Positions 1 to 9,179 of a DNA stretch of 35,121 nt are shown here, piece after piece. The stretch's first letter is position 1. Every line of letters begins with the position of its first letter. Under the pieces are notes generated by a model. The model had not been told where the DNA came from. It did no database searches and saw nothing but the letters and a program-made list of their open reading frames with translations. This DNA comes from Gemmatimonadota bacterium (GTDB lineage Bacteria; Gemmatimonadota; Gemmatimonadetes; Longimicrobiales; Gaopeijiaceae), in contig JAHEKN010000007.1 in assembly GCA_024638305.1 (NCBI GenBank), forward strand, positions 15,160 through 50,280, given 5' to 3'. The position numbers and the translations under genes were made by a program.

Positions 1-945
1 CACCTCCGCCCCCCCGTTTCCGCCCCCTTCGCGGGAGCTCGGCACGTGTTCCTCTGCGTTCCGGTCTGGGCATTCGCTTCGGTCCTCCGGGAGATTCGGC
101 CCCACCTCTCCGCGGGCCACGTCGTGGTGGACGTGTGCTCGGTCCGCGGAGGCCCCGAGCAGGCGATGCGGAGCCTGCTGGGATCCGAGATTCCCTGGGT
201 GGGGACGCACCCGCTGTTCGGACCCTCATCCGTGGCGCGGGGCGAGCGCCCCCTCCGCGTCGTCGTCGCGCCGAACGAGCTCCACCCCGAAGCGGTCGCG
301 GAAGTCGCGGCGCTGTACGAGCATCTGGGCTGCCACGTCCGGACTGAGCATGCCGCCGACCACGACCGCCGCATGGCCTACAGCCATGCCCTGGCGTTCT
401 TCGTGGCCAAGGGTCTGATGGACATCGACGCGCCCACCGACGCGGAGTTCGTCCCGCCCTCTTTTCGGGCTTTCGCCAGCACCGTGCACTCGGTACGGGC
501 GGACGCGGGGCACCTCTTCCTGTCGATTCAGAGTCTGAACCCGCATGCGGAGGAGGCCCGCGAGGCGCTACTGCGCGAGCTGGAGCGACTCCACGAAGAG
601 CTGAAGCTGGTCGACCCCGAGGCGTTGTCCGAGCCGGCCGCGCCCGGGTTCCGGATTGCGAGCCCCGAGGCGTCCACTCCCGACCTGCGGGAGACGAGGG
701 ACCTCATCGACGAGATCGACCGTGAGATCGTGCGGGTCATCGCCCGACGGGCCCAACTCGCGCTGAGAGCGGGCCGGATCAAGAAGGATCATGGATCCGG
801 AGTCAGGGATACCGCGCGGGAGCGCGAGCTCCTCATGGAGCGCCGGCTGTGGGCGGAGGCGGAGGACCTCGACCCAGAAGCGGTCGCTCGGGTGTTCGAA
901 GCCCTCATGTCGCTCGCGCGCAGGGCGCAGGAGGAAGACCGCTAG
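1..945 (+). CDS. tyrA: Prephenate dehydrogenase-chorismate mutase fusion (5'-truncated by window edge)
   Basis: The reading frame is open from base 1, so the start lies outside the window; the GTG at 46 is internal. The visible part begins at the end of the NAD-binding fold (strand FLCVPV, then DVCSVRG, equivalent to the DxxSxK stretch of TyrA). It continues through the THPLFGP motif, typical of prephenate dehydrogenases, and the helical dimerisation domain with its conserved SHALAFF histidine helix. The last ~85 residues (from LRETRDLIDEID) form an AroQ-type chorismate mutase helix bundle with the R-x10-K pattern (RRAQLALRAGRIKK). The protein would turn chorismate to prephenate and oxidise it to 4-hydroxyphenylpyruvate in tyrosine synthesis. 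Its mutase domain is C-terminal, whereas E. coli TyrA carries it at the N-terminus. The stop overlaps that of the convergent oxidase gene. The dinucleotide-binding GxGxxG is not visible, so cofactor preference cannot be judged. Confidence 0.88.
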   Translation, partial: HLRPPVSAPFAGARHVFLCVPVWAFASVLREIRPHLSAGHVVVDVCSVRGGPEQAMRSLLGSEIPWVGTHPLFGPSSVARGERPLRVVVAPNELHPEAVAEVAALYEHLGCHVRTEHAADHDRRMAYSHALAFFVAKGLMDIDAPTDAEFVPPSFRAFASTVHSVRADAGHLFLSIQSLNPHAEEAREALLRELERLHEELKLVDPEALSEPAAPGFRIASPEASTPDLRETRDLIDEIDREIVRVIARRAQLALRAGRIKKDHGSGVRDTARERELLMERRLWAEAEDLDPEAVARVFEALMSLARRAQEEDR

Positions 946-3884
946 CGGGCCGAGGGCTCCCCCAACCCCGCGAGCGCCGAGTCGAGGACACGCACCGAGT
1001 GCACGGCCTCCCGACCCGCCAGATCGCCCACCTGATGCCGGCAACTGAATCCGTCGGCCACGATCCAATCCCCGGCTGCGGCGTCTCGCACCGCCGGCAG
1101 GAGACCCAGCTCGGCCATCGCCTCCGAGAGCCCGGCGTGCTCGGCTTCGTACCCGAACGAGCCCGCCATGCCGCAGCAGCCGGCCGTGATGGGCTGCGGG
1201 TCGAACCCGGGAACGAGAGCGAGGCAGTCGGTCACGGTGCTCTCGATCCCGAAGGCCTTCTGGTGACAGTGGCCGTGGACGAGGCCAACCCGGCGTGCCC
1301 CACCGCCATTCGCAGACCAAGCATCGAGGAGGGGGCCGAGTCTTCCGGCGGCATGCTCAGTGAGCAGCAGCTCCTCGACGAGGACGGTCGAGTCCGCGAG
1401 CCCAGACGCCACCTCCGGCGAGATCAGCCCCGCGGCCTCGTCGCGAAACGTCAGCACACAGGAGGGCTCGAGCCCAACCACGGGGATGCCCTGCCCGAAC
1501 AACGGCTCGAATGCCCGCACGCAGCGCTCGAGCTCGGTCCGGGCCTCTTCCACCAGCCCGGCGCTCAAGAAGGTCCGTCCGCAGCAGAGGGGTCGATCCC
1601 GCACCTGGGGGACGACCACGTCGAACCCCGCTGCTTCGAGCACGCGCACTGCCGCTCTCAAATTCTCGGGCTCGAACCACCGGTTGAACGTGTCGGCGAA
1701 CAGGGCCACCTTGCGGCGCGGCGAGGAAGAAGCGCCTGCCTCCGCATCCCGAAACGGGTGGCGGGCCCACCTGGGCAGGCGGCGCCGCGCCGAAATCCCG
1801 AGCACGCGCTCGCGCAGCCCCCCGATCGACCCGGCTCCCCCGCCCAGGTTGGCGAGCCACCCCACCCGCGCGACGCCCGGCGCGAGCCGCGGCAGGTAGG
1901 CGAACGCCCGGTCGCGGCGTCCGATCCCACGGGCCCGCCGGAAGTGCGACAGGAACTCGGTCTTCATCCGCGACATGTCGACGCCCGTGGGGCACTCGCG
2001 GCGGCAGGCCTTGCAGCCCACACAGAGCTCCATCACCTCGTAGAGGTCGTCCGACGCCAGGGCGTCCGGACCGAGTTGGCCGGTCAGCGCCAGTCGGAGC
2101 GCGTTGGCACGTCCCCGCGTGGCGTCCTTCTCCTGGCTCGTGACCCGGTAGGATGGACACATCAGTCCCGGGTCCCGCTTGCGGCAGGCGCCGTTGTTGT
2201 TGCAGCGCTCGACGGCCGGCAGCAAGCCCCCCTCGGAGCCCCAGCCGAGCGCGGTCACCACTGGAAGCGCCCGGTAGTCGGGCGGGTAGCGAAACAGCGC
2301 ACGATCGTCCATGCGGGGCGGCCTGACGACCTTGCCGGGGTTGAGGACGCCTGATGGATCGAACGCGTCCTTGATCTCCTCGAACGCGCGTGCCAGCCGC
2401 GACCCCAGCATCGGCTCGATGAACTCGGAGCGGATGAGGCCGTCGCCGTGCTCCCCCGAGTGGGACCCCCCCAGATCCCGCACGATCTCATGGGCCTCCT
2501 CGGCAATCGCCCGCAGTCGGCCCACGTCGGCGGCATCCTTGAGGTCGAGCGACGGCCGCACATGCAGACAGCCGACCGAGGCGTGCGCGTACCAGGTGCC
2601 CTCCACCCCGTGTCGCTCGAATACGCCGGTCAGTCGGTCGCCCCACTCGGCCAGGCGGTCCAGCGGGATCGCGCAGTCCTCGATGATCGAAACCGGTCGC
2701 CGCGGGGACCCGCCGGACATGACGATGTTGAGCCCGGCACGGCGCACGGCCCACACGTCTTCCTGCCCGGCGCGCTCCAGGACCGGCACCATCTCGCCCG
2801 CGCCCTTCAGCGAACCGAGCACGTCAGCCAGGTCCCGCACGGACGCTGCCACCGAATCGGGGTCGTCCCCCGAGAACTCCACGAACAGGAGCGCCGCGGG
2901 TTCGCCCCGCGCGAACCGCTCGACCCGGTCGCGGAACTCGGGATTCCGGCGGGCCAGGCCCATGAGGGTGCCGTCCGTCAGCTCCACCGCGCTCGGCTTC
3001 AGTGACACGATGTGTCGGACCGCGTCCAGCGCCGCGTGGAGCGTAGAGAAATGACAGACGGCCAGTCCCCGGCAGGGCGGCAGGGGCGAGAGAGCCAGCT
3101 CCAGCCGGGTGAAGAACGCGAGCGTGCCCTCGGACCCCACGAGGAGCTCGGCCAGGCCGTCACCAGCCTCGGTCACGCGGTGCAGGTTGTACCCGGCCAC
3201 GTGACGCAGCACGCGCGGCACCCGTCGCTCGAGCTCGTCGGCCTCGCGCGTCCGCACGCCCCGCACCACGTCGAGCAGCCCGGAGTGGCGGCCGCGAGCG
3301 CGCGCGTCGGCCCGCGGGGCGGGGCCTGTCTGGACACCCCGCGCACCCACCCGGATCGGGACCCCGTCCGGCAACACCGCATCGATCGCTCGAACGTGGT
3401 CGGCCATGATGCCGTAACGGATCGAGCGCGCGCCCGCGCTGTTGTTGGCGGCCATGCCGCCGAGGGTCGCGCGGCTGGCGGTAGCCACATCGACCGGGAA
3501 GAACAGGCTGTGGCGCGCGAGTGCGCGGTTGAGGTCGTCGAGCACCACACCGGGCTCCACGACGGCTGTGCGGCCCACGGGGTCCACCTCGAGAACGCGG
3601 TTGAGGTGCCGGCTCGCGTCCACCACCAACCCATCGCCGACGGCCTGGCCGGCCTGCGACGTCCCGGCTCCCCGGGGCGTCACGGAGACTCCGGCATCGT
3701 GAGCGGCAGCCAGAATGGCGGTCACATCGTCGTAGGTGCGGGGCAGCACGACCCCGCGCGGCATGATCTGGTAGATGGAGGCGTCCGTGGCGTAGAGACC
3801 CCGAGTAACGCGGTCGAAGTGGACCTCGCCCCGCACCTCCCGCCGCAAACGTCTCTCGAGAGCGGAGCCCGGCTCCCCGGTCAT
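942..3884 (-). CDS. FAD-linked oxidase with 4Fe-4S and CCG domains (GlcD-GlcF / YdiJ type)
   Basis: This 980-residue protein joins a flavin dehydrogenase to an iron-sulfur subunit, parts that are often separate (GlcD and GlcF). Residues ~40-215 are the PCMH-type FAD-binding domain (TPRGAGTSQAGQ at 69-80, LGGMAANNSAGARS at 141-154). Residues ~225-520 are the FAD-oxidase C-terminal domain, with HSGEHGDG at 475-482 and the ending FDPSGVLNPGK. Then come two ferredoxin-like clusters (C561, C567, C576; C621, C624, C627, C631) and two CCG domains (C767-C768 and C903-C904). The family oxidises 2-hydroxyacids such as D-lactate, glycolate or D-2-hydroxyglutarate and passes electrons to the respiratory chain; the substrate cannot be read from sequence. 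The start overlaps the upstream peptidase gene by 4 bases (ATGA), implying cotranscription. A glyoxylate aminotransferase lies beyond that gene on the other strand, which makes glycolate a reasonable candidate. Confidence 0.9.
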   Translation of the reverse strand: MTGEPGSALERRLRREVRGEVHFDRVTRGLYATDASIYQIMPRGVVLPRTYDDVTAILAAAHDAGVSVTPRGAGTSQAGQAVGDGLVVDASRHLNRVLEVDPVGRTAVVEPGVVLDDLNRALARHSLFFPVDVATASRATLGGMAANNSAGARSIRYGIMADHVRAIDAVLPDGVPIRVGARGVQTGPAPRADARARGRHSGLLDVVRGVRTREADELERRVPRVLRHVAGYNLHRVTEAGDGLAELLVGSEGTLAFFTRLELALSPLPPCRGLAVCHFSTLHAALDAVRHIVSLKPSAVELTDGTLMGLARRNPEFRDRVERFARGEPAALLFVEFSGDDPDSVAASVRDLADVLGSLKGAGEMVPVLERAGQEDVWAVRRAGLNIVMSGGSPRRPVSIIEDCAIPLDRLAEWGDRLTGVFERHGVEGTWYAHASVGCLHVRPSLDLKDAADVGRLRAIAEEAHEIVRDLGGSHSGEHGDGLIRSEFIEPMLGSRLARAFEEIKDAFDPSGVLNPGKVVRPPRMDDRALFRYPPDYRALPVVTALGWGSEGGLLPAVERCNNNGACRKRDPGLMCPSYRVTSQEKDATRGRANALRLALTGQLGPDALASDDLYEVMELCVGCKACRRECPTGVDMSRMKTEFLSHFRRARGIGRRDRAFAYLPRLAPGVARVGWLANLGGGAGSIGGLRERVLGISARRRLPRWARHPFRDAEAGASSSPRRKVALFADTFNRWFEPENLRAAVRVLEAAGFDVVVPQVRDRPLCCGRTFLSAGLVEEARTELERCVRAFEPLFGQGIPVVGLEPSCVLTFRDEAAGLISPEVASGLADSTVLVEELLLTEHAAGRLGPLLDAWSANGGGARRVGLVHGHCHQKAFGIESTVTDCLALVPGFDPQPITAGCCGMAGSFGYEAEHAGLSEAMAELGLLPAVRDAAAGDWIVADGFSCRHQVGDLAGREAVHSVRVLDSALAGLGEPSAR

Positions 3885-6265
3885 GGGCCGGCAGGCCGCG
3901 TAATCGTGTAGTCCACGGGGGGATCCCGCCCGAGCAGGTGCTCCACGAAGTAGTCCCAGCGGCGCCGGATGAAGTAGGGCTCGTTGAGCCCGTGCGCACG
4001 GTTGGGCGCGATGATCAGGTCGAAGCTCTTGTTGGCGTCGATCAGGGCGTCCACCACCTGGAGCGTCATGGCGGGATGCACATTGTCGTCCATGTCGCCG
4101 TGCATGAGCAGCAGCTTGCCCTTCAGGTTCTCGATCAGCAGCGGGTTGGCCTGGCTCACGAAGTTGTCGGTGTTCATGACGGTGTCCCGGGTCATGAGAC
4201 CGTGGTACTGCTCGCCCCAGTGGTGGCTGTAGCTACGGTTGTCGTGATTGCCGGCACCGGACACCGCGACCTTGAAGAAGTCGGGATAGCGCAGGATGGC
4301 GCCAGTCGACGAGAACCCACCGCCCGAATGTCCGAAGATCCCGACGCGATCGAGATCCAGATGCGGATGTCGCGCGCCGAGCTGCTTGACGGTGGTCACC
4401 TGATCGGCGATTCCGTTGTCGCCCATGTTGCCGTGGTAGAAGGTGTGGAACCACTTGCTCCGATAGGGCGTGCCCAGCGCGTCCACCTGGACCACCACGA
4501 AGCCCAGTCGGGTGAGCGCATGCAGCTCTCCGCGGCGCGCCGGGTCGAACGACCAGGAGCCCACGCTGCCGATCTGCGGTCCGGGATAGAGGTTCACGAT
4601 CACCGGGATCTTCGCCGGGCGGTCCGACCCAGTCGGCTCGAGCATGAGTCCCCACAGGTCGGTCACACCGTCGCGCGCCTTGACCGAGAAGATCCGCGGC
4701 GGCGTCCAGCCGAGCTCCACCAGATCGGCCGCGTCGGTCTCCTCGAGCCGGAGGGTGACGCTCCCGTCGGTAGCGCGCCGCAGTACGGCCGCGCCCGGCA
4801 GGCCCGGATTCGAGTAGCGATCCACGAAGTGGGAGCCGGACGGCACGACGTCGATCGTGTGGTCGGCGTCCTCGGGCGTGAGCAGCCGAAGGCCGCTGCC
4901 GTCGAACTGCACGCGGTAGAGGTGGGCGTAGTACGGATTCCGGCCGGGCTCCCGGCCGCGCGCGGTGAACCAGATCGTGCGGGTCGCGGGATTGACGTGC
5001 AGCAGGTCGCCCACGGTCCACGGCCCCTCGGTGATCCGACCCAGCACGTTCCCTTCGCCGTCGAGTCGGTACAGGTGGGCCCACCCGTCCCTTTCGCTGA
5101 ACCAGATGACCTCATCCCCGTCGTCCGAGATCCAGACGTTGGGGGCTCCGGAGCGCGTCAGGTTGAGCTCGACGAAGGTCGAGGTCGAGTCACGGGCCAG
5201 CGGGTCGCTGGCCGCCCCCGTCTCCGGGTCGATGGTGTGCAGCGACACCCGCTTGCGGGCGCGCACCGTGTGGATCAGATGCATCCGGCTCCCGTCTGGC
5301 GCCCAGTCGACCGCGTGCCAGTCGTCGTCCGTCTGGGTGCCGAACCCGGAGTAGGACGGTTGCTGCGGAAGATCGGCCCGGACGTTGGTGCGGCCCTCGA
5401 CGTCCACCACGTGGGTGTCGAACATCGGGATCACCGAGTCGCCCGCCACGGCGTACTTGTAGAGGTAATACTCAGGGCGTTGGTGGGTGGACGAGTAGAG
5501 CGCCATCAGCTTCACGTCGCGCTCGTCCATGCGGCGTACCGCGATCCGGCGTGAGTCCGGCGACCACTCGAGCGCCGGCTGCCCCCGGTTGGGCCGGATC
5601 TGCTGGTTGGCCCGCGGCGCGCTCTCACCGTACTGGAAGAACTCCTCACCGTCGGTGGTGAGCCTGATCGAGTCGCCACCTCCCGCCGGGCTCACCCACA
5701 GGTCGTACTCGTGGATGAACGCCTCCCAAGCGCCGTCTGGCGACGGCACGTGGTGGGGAGGTCGCAGCTCCGTGGTGTCGCCCACCTGGCAGGCATAGGC
5801 GCGGGTGTCGCAGCGAAAGAGACGGCCGCGGTTCGTGAACGAGATCGAGCCCGCGTCGTCCGCCACCTCGAGACGTCCAAGTGACAGCCGGCCGGGGTCG
5901 AAGGCCGTGTCCCCCGCCATGGACATCGCCGAAGCGAGGCGGCCGTTGTCGAACAAGGGCGTCCGCGTCCCCGCTCCCGGCGACACCAGGATCCAGGCGG
6001 TTCCCGCCCGGGTGTTGACCTCGTACCAGAACCGGTCGGTGTCGCCCAGAAACTCGGGGCTCCCGGCGGCCCCGTAGATCCGGGACTCGAGGTTCCACCC
6101 GAGCATCTGCTCGGCGCGGCCGTAGTCCACCGGCGTCGCCTCGACCTGGGCCGCCACACTGGCGTCCCCGATGAACCCGCCGGCCGCAGTCGCAAGAATC
6201 GCGATCGCAGCCGCGGCAAGCGTGCGGCGCCTCGCGGGGAACGGTCCGTCCGTGCCGATCTCCAT
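3881..6265 (-). CDS. Secreted S9B (DPP-IV-like) prolyl oligopeptidase-family serine peptidase
   Basis: The 794-residue product starts with a basic N-terminus and hydrophobic segment (residues ~15-40), read as a signal peptide, so it should act in the periplasm or outside the cell. The middle ~400 residues match a DPP-IV beta-propeller: repeats such as LEWSPDSRRIAVRR and VDWAPDGSRMHLIH. The C-terminal alpha/beta-hydrolase domain has the nucleophile motif GHSGGG with Ser647, Asp726 in HGDMDDNVH and His758 in NRAHG; the spacing matches human DPP-IV (Ser630, Asp708, His740). A Glu pair for N-terminus recognition was not pinned down, so dipeptidyl- versus other aminopeptidase activity is open. Its 3' end overlaps the oxidase gene by 4 bases. 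The ATG at 6265 is followed directly by the signal sequence and is the natural start. Confidence 0.93.
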   Translation of the reverse strand: MEIGTDGPFPARRRTLAAAAIAILATAAGGFIGDASVAAQVEATPVDYGRAEQMLGWNLESRIYGAAGSPEFLGDTDRFWYEVNTRAGTAWILVSPGAGTRTPLFDNGRLASAMSMAGDTAFDPGRLSLGRLEVADDAGSISFTNRGRLFRCDTRAYACQVGDTTELRPPHHVPSPDGAWEAFIHEYDLWVSPAGGGDSIRLTTDGEEFFQYGESAPRANQQIRPNRGQPALEWSPDSRRIAVRRMDERDVKLMALYSSTHQRPEYYLYKYAVAGDSVIPMFDTHVVDVEGRTNVRADLPQQPSYSGFGTQTDDDWHAVDWAPDGSRMHLIHTVRARKRVSLHTIDPETGAASDPLARDSTSTFVELNLTRSGAPNVWISDDGDEVIWFSERDGWAHLYRLDGEGNVLGRITEGPWTVGDLLHVNPATRTIWFTARGREPGRNPYYAHLYRVQFDGSGLRLLTPEDADHTIDVVPSGSHFVDRYSNPGLPGAAVLRRATDGSVTLRLEETDAADLVELGWTPPRIFSVKARDGVTDLWGLMLEPTGSDRPAKIPVIVNLYPGPQIGSVGSWSFDPARRGELHALTRLGFVVVQVDALGTPYRSKWFHTFYHGNMGDNGIADQVTTVKQLGARHPHLDLDRVGIFGHSGGGFSSTGAILRYPDFFKVAVSGAGNHDNRSYSHHWGEQYHGLMTRDTVMNTDNFVSQANPLLIENLKGKLLLMHGDMDDNVHPAMTLQVVDALIDANKSFDLIIAPNRAHGLNEPYFIRRRWDYFVEHLLGRDPPVDYTITRPAGP

Positions 6266-6458
6266 GCCATACTCCCGGTCCGCGGTCGGAGCGCTGCCGC
6301 CGCCGCGGCTCGTGGTCCCGGATCCGCCGATACGATAGGTTGGCGGGCACCGTTCACCGGCCCCGTCGCGGCCGGGGCCGCCTCCCCATGGTCTCCGGAT
6401 GCGCCGCCCCAGTTCGCGCCAACCTACGAAGCGGGTCCACCCGGCAGAAAGACGAGCC

Positions 6459-7637
6459 TTGACCTACCGAAGCGGAAGACACTTCCTGCAGCTGCCGGGG
6501 CCGACCAACACCCCCGACCGGATCCTGCGTGCGATCGCGCGGCCTGTGATCGACCATCGAGGACCGGAGTTCGCGGAGTTGGGGCTGCGGGTGCTCGGCG
6601 CGATGAAGTGGATTTTCAAGACGGAGGAGACCGTCTTCATCTACCCGTCGTCGGCGACCGGCGCCTGGGAGGCGGCACTGACCAACACGCTTTCCCCCGG
6701 GGACCACGTCCTTCTGTGCGAGCACGGCTTCTTCGGGGTGAAGTGGGGCCGCGTCGCGGAGCGTCTGGGCCTCCAGGTCGAGCGCGTGCAGGGGGACTGG
6801 CGGATGGGAGCGGCCGCCGCCTCGGTGGGCGAGCGGCTCGCCGACGACGACGTGGGCCGGATCAAGGCCGTTCTGGTGGTCCACAACGAGACCTCGACCG
6901 GGGTGACGACCCGCATCCCCCCGATCCGTCGCGCGATGGACGACGCGGGGCACGGCGCGCTGCTGATGGTCGACGCGGTGTCGTCGCTCGGCGCGATCGA
7001 CCTGCGCCACGACGAATGGGGCATCGACGTCAGCGTCTCCGGGTCGCAGAAGGGCTTGATGCTCCCTCCCGGACTCTCGTTCACGGCCGTCAGCCGACGA
7101 GCCCTGGAGGCCAGCGCTGCCGCCACGCTCCCAGGCTCCTACTGGAGCTGGGCGGACATGGAGGAGTTCAACGACCGGGGGTTCTTCCCGTACACGCCCG
7201 CCACCAACCTGTTGTTCGGCCTGGCGGAGGCCGCGGAGATGCTGGAGGAGGAAGGGCTCGAGCGGGTGTTCGCCCGCCACGGCCGCCACGCCGCGGCCAC
7301 ACGACTCGCGGTCGAGCGTTGGGGGCTGGAGAATGTCGCCGTCGACCCGGACGAGTATTCCAGCGCGGCCACCTCGGTGTTCGTGCCGGAAGGAACGAGC
7401 GCGGACCACCTCAGGAGCGTCATTCTGGAACGGTTCGACATGTCGCTCGGCAAAGGCCTCGGACAGCTCGAGGGGCGCGTCTTCAGGATCGGCCATCTGG
7501 GAGACTTGAACGACCTCATGCTCGCGGGCACACTGGCTGGCGTGGAGATGGGACTGCGCGCCGCCGGGATCCCCCACCGGGCGGGAGGCGCACAGGCGGC
7601 CTGCGACTGGCTGGCCGACAACCCGCTGGAGGCGTGA
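6459..7637 (+). CDS. Serine/aspartate-glyoxylate aminotransferase (class V, SgaA/BhcA-like)
   Basis: A PLP-dependent fold-type I transaminase. I place the start at the TTG at 6459, 20 codons inside the longer in-frame ATG at 6399, because family proteins begin just before GRHFLQLPGPTN and the extra residues look unconserved. In this 392-residue version Lys198 (SGSQKG) should bind PLP, Asp172 (LLMVDAVSSLG) should contact the pyridine nitrogen, and Arg343 (VFRIGHLGDLND) should bind the substrate carboxylate. The stretches PVIDHRGPEFAELG, VVHNETSTGVT and GFFPYTPATNLLFGL are, from memory, characteristic of serine-glyoxylate and aspartate-glyoxylate (BhcA) aminotransferases. It would make glycine from glyoxylate using Ser, Ala or Asp. 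The dctP gene starts 4 bases after its stop, so enzyme and transporter are probably cotranscribed. Which amino donor it prefers cannot be told here. Confidence 0.9.
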   Translation: MTYRSGRHFLQLPGPTNTPDRILRAIARPVIDHRGPEFAELGLRVLGAMKWIFKTEETVFIYPSSATGAWEAALTNTLSPGDHVLLCEHGFFGVKWGRVAERLGLQVERVQGDWRMGAAAASVGERLADDDVGRIKAVLVVHNETSTGVTTRIPPIRRAMDDAGHGALLMVDAVSSLGAIDLRHDEWGIDVSVSGSQKGLMLPPGLSFTAVSRRALEASAAATLPGSYWSWADMEEFNDRGFFPYTPATNLLFGLAEAAEMLEEEGLERVFARHGRHAAATRLAVERWGLENVAVDPDEYSSAATSVFVPEGTSADHLRSVILERFDMSLGKGLGQLEGRVFRIGHLGDLNDLMLAGTLAGVEMGLRAAGIPHRAGGAQAACDWLADNPLEA

Positions 7638-7641
7638 CCCG

Positions 7642-8673
7642 ATGAAGACCGTGCGAGAATCCCTCCTCGGCGCGCTGTTGCTCGCGCTCTGCGCGTGCGG
7701 AGGCGGGGACGGATCCGGGCGTCCGCTCGAGATCAAGTTCGGCCACGTGGGACAGCCGGGGTCGCTGTTCGAGTACCTCACGGACGAGTTCGCCCGCCGT
7801 GTCAATGAACGCCTGGCCGGGCAAGCGGAGTTGGTGATCTTCGGCTCCAGCCAGCTCGGAGGGGACGAGGTCCTTCTCCAGAAGCTCAAGCTGGGCACGG
7901 TCGACATCTCGCTGCCCTCGACGGTGATGTCGAGCGCCGTGGACGCGTTCGGGTTGTTCGAGATGCCCTATCTCGTGCGCGACCGCGAGCATATGAAGCG
8001 CATCGAGGCGGAGATCCTCTGGCCCGATTTGGCGCCCTTGGCCGAGGCGGAGGGCTACAAGGTGATCGCCGTTTGGGAGAACGGGTTCCGGCACCTGACC
8101 AACAGCCGCCGCCCCATCCGCACCCCGGACGACCTGGCCGGCATCAAGCTCAGGACTCCGCGCGGACGGTGGCGGATCCGACTGTTCCAGGCGTACGGCG
8201 CCAACCCCACGCCCATGCCGTACTCGGAAGTATTCGTTGCCCTGCAGACCGGTGTCATGGATGGGCAGGAGAATCCGCTGTCGCAGATCTACGGCGGCAA
8301 GTTCCAGGAGGTGCAGGACTACCTGTCCCTGACGGGCCACGTGTATACGCCCGCCTACCTCACGGTCGGGCTCGACCGCTGGAATCGACTGCCTGCAGCC
8401 GTGCGGACCATCATCGAAGAGACCGCACGCGAGATGCAGGCGTTCGTGTACGAGACCGCTGCCCGGTTGGACGCCGAGCTGCTGGCCGAGCTGCGCGCCA
8501 GCGGGATGCAGGTGAACGAGGCCGACCGTGAGGCGTTCATCGCCCGGAGCAGTCCGGTGTACGCGCAGTTCGGGCGTGAGATTCCGGGAGGGGACGCGCT
8601 CATCACGCGCGCGCTGGCGCTTGGACGGCCAGGCACGACGGACGGCGCGACGGGAGCGGGCTCCGGACGTTGA
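7642..8673 (+). CDS. dctP: TRAP transporter solute-binding lipoprotein (DctP family)
   Basis: A 343-residue DctP-type periplasmic binding protein. The N-terminus has a short signal with a lipobox-like LCAC (Cys19) followed by a glycine-rich linker, so the protein is probably lipid-anchored; most TRAP binding proteins of Gram-negatives are free in the periplasm. Family landmarks are the start of the mature domain (IKFGHVGQPGSLF), the substrate-carboxylate arginine in GIKLRTP (Arg171), and the stretch SEVFVALQTGVMDGQENP (195-212). The ATG is preceded by GGAGG with 9 bases spacing, inside the end of the aminotransferase gene. The ligand should be a carboxylate; the upstream glyoxylate aminotransferase suggests glycolate or a related 2-hydroxy/oxo acid or a dicarboxylate, but this is inference. 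Confidence 0.93.
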   Translation: MKTVRESLLGALLLALCACGGGDGSGRPLEIKFGHVGQPGSLFEYLTDEFARRVNERLAGQAELVIFGSSQLGGDEVLLQKLKLGTVDISLPSTVMSSAVDAFGLFEMPYLVRDREHMKRIEAEILWPDLAPLAEAEGYKVIAVWENGFRHLTNSRRPIRTPDDLAGIKLRTPRGRWRIRLFQAYGANPTPMPYSEVFVALQTGVMDGQENPLSQIYGGKFQEVQDYLSLTGHVYTPAYLTVGLDRWNRLPAAVRTIIEETAREMQAFVYETAARLDAELLAELRASGMQVNEADREAFIARSSPVYAQFGREIPGGDALITRALALGRPGTTDGATGAGSGR

Positions 8674-9179
8674 GGAACGCCATCGCGCGCTTCCTCGAGG
8701 CGGCCGTCCTGATCCTCATGGCGGCCCTGGCCGTCGTGGTGGTCCTGGGGGTCGGGTTTCGGAAGTTCGGGGCGGCGCTCGTCTGGTACGACGAAGTGGC
8801 GTCGGTTCTCCTGGCCTGGCTCACCTATTACGGGGCTGCCCTGGCCGCCCTCCGCAGGGCCCACATCGGCGTACCGACCCTTCTCGACGCGCTCTCCCCA
8901 CGCGTTCGGGTGCCGATCGTCGTGCTCAGCGAGGCGTTGGTGGTGGGGTTCTTCGCCATTATCGCCTGGGCCGGATGGCGGGTGATCATGATTCTGGCCG
9001 GAACCTCGCTCATCAGCCTGCCCTGGGTGTCCGCCCAGCTCACGCAGTCGGTCATCCCGATCGGAGCCGTCCTGTTCATCGTGGCTCGGCTCCTGAGCTT
9101 CCCAACCGTCCTGGAGCGGGCCCGGCGGCCCGGCCGTCTCGCGCCCATCGGAGATGAAGCGCACGAGGAAGCCGCGTGA
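8670..9179 (+). CDS. dctQ: TRAP transporter small permease (DctQ family)
   Basis: The 169-residue product is the small membrane subunit of the TRAP system, sitting between dctP and dctM as is usual. It has four hydrophobic helices (about residues 8-28, 41-60, 80-105 and 120-145) and the family-typical WYDEVASVLLAWLTYYGAALA segment early in the second helix region, followed by a basic loop RRAHIGV. It starts at a TTG that overlaps the dctP stop (TTGA), and its own stop overlaps the dctM start (GTGA), so translation of the three transporter genes is coupled. Confidence 0.93.
   Translation: MRNAIARFLEAAVLILMAALAVVVVLGVGFRKFGAALVWYDEVASVLLAWLTYYGAALAALRRAHIGVPTLLDALSPRVRVPIVVLSEALVVGFFAIIAWAGWRVIMILAGTSLISLPWVSAQLTQSVIPIGAVLFIVARLLSFPTVLERARRPGRLAPIGDEAHEEAA

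Noticed and set aside
849-2354. A 501-codon plus-strand frame opposite the FAD/Fe-S oxidase gene
   Set aside because: High GC makes long antisense frames common; the minus-strand protein has complete cysteine and FAD motifs, while this one has none.
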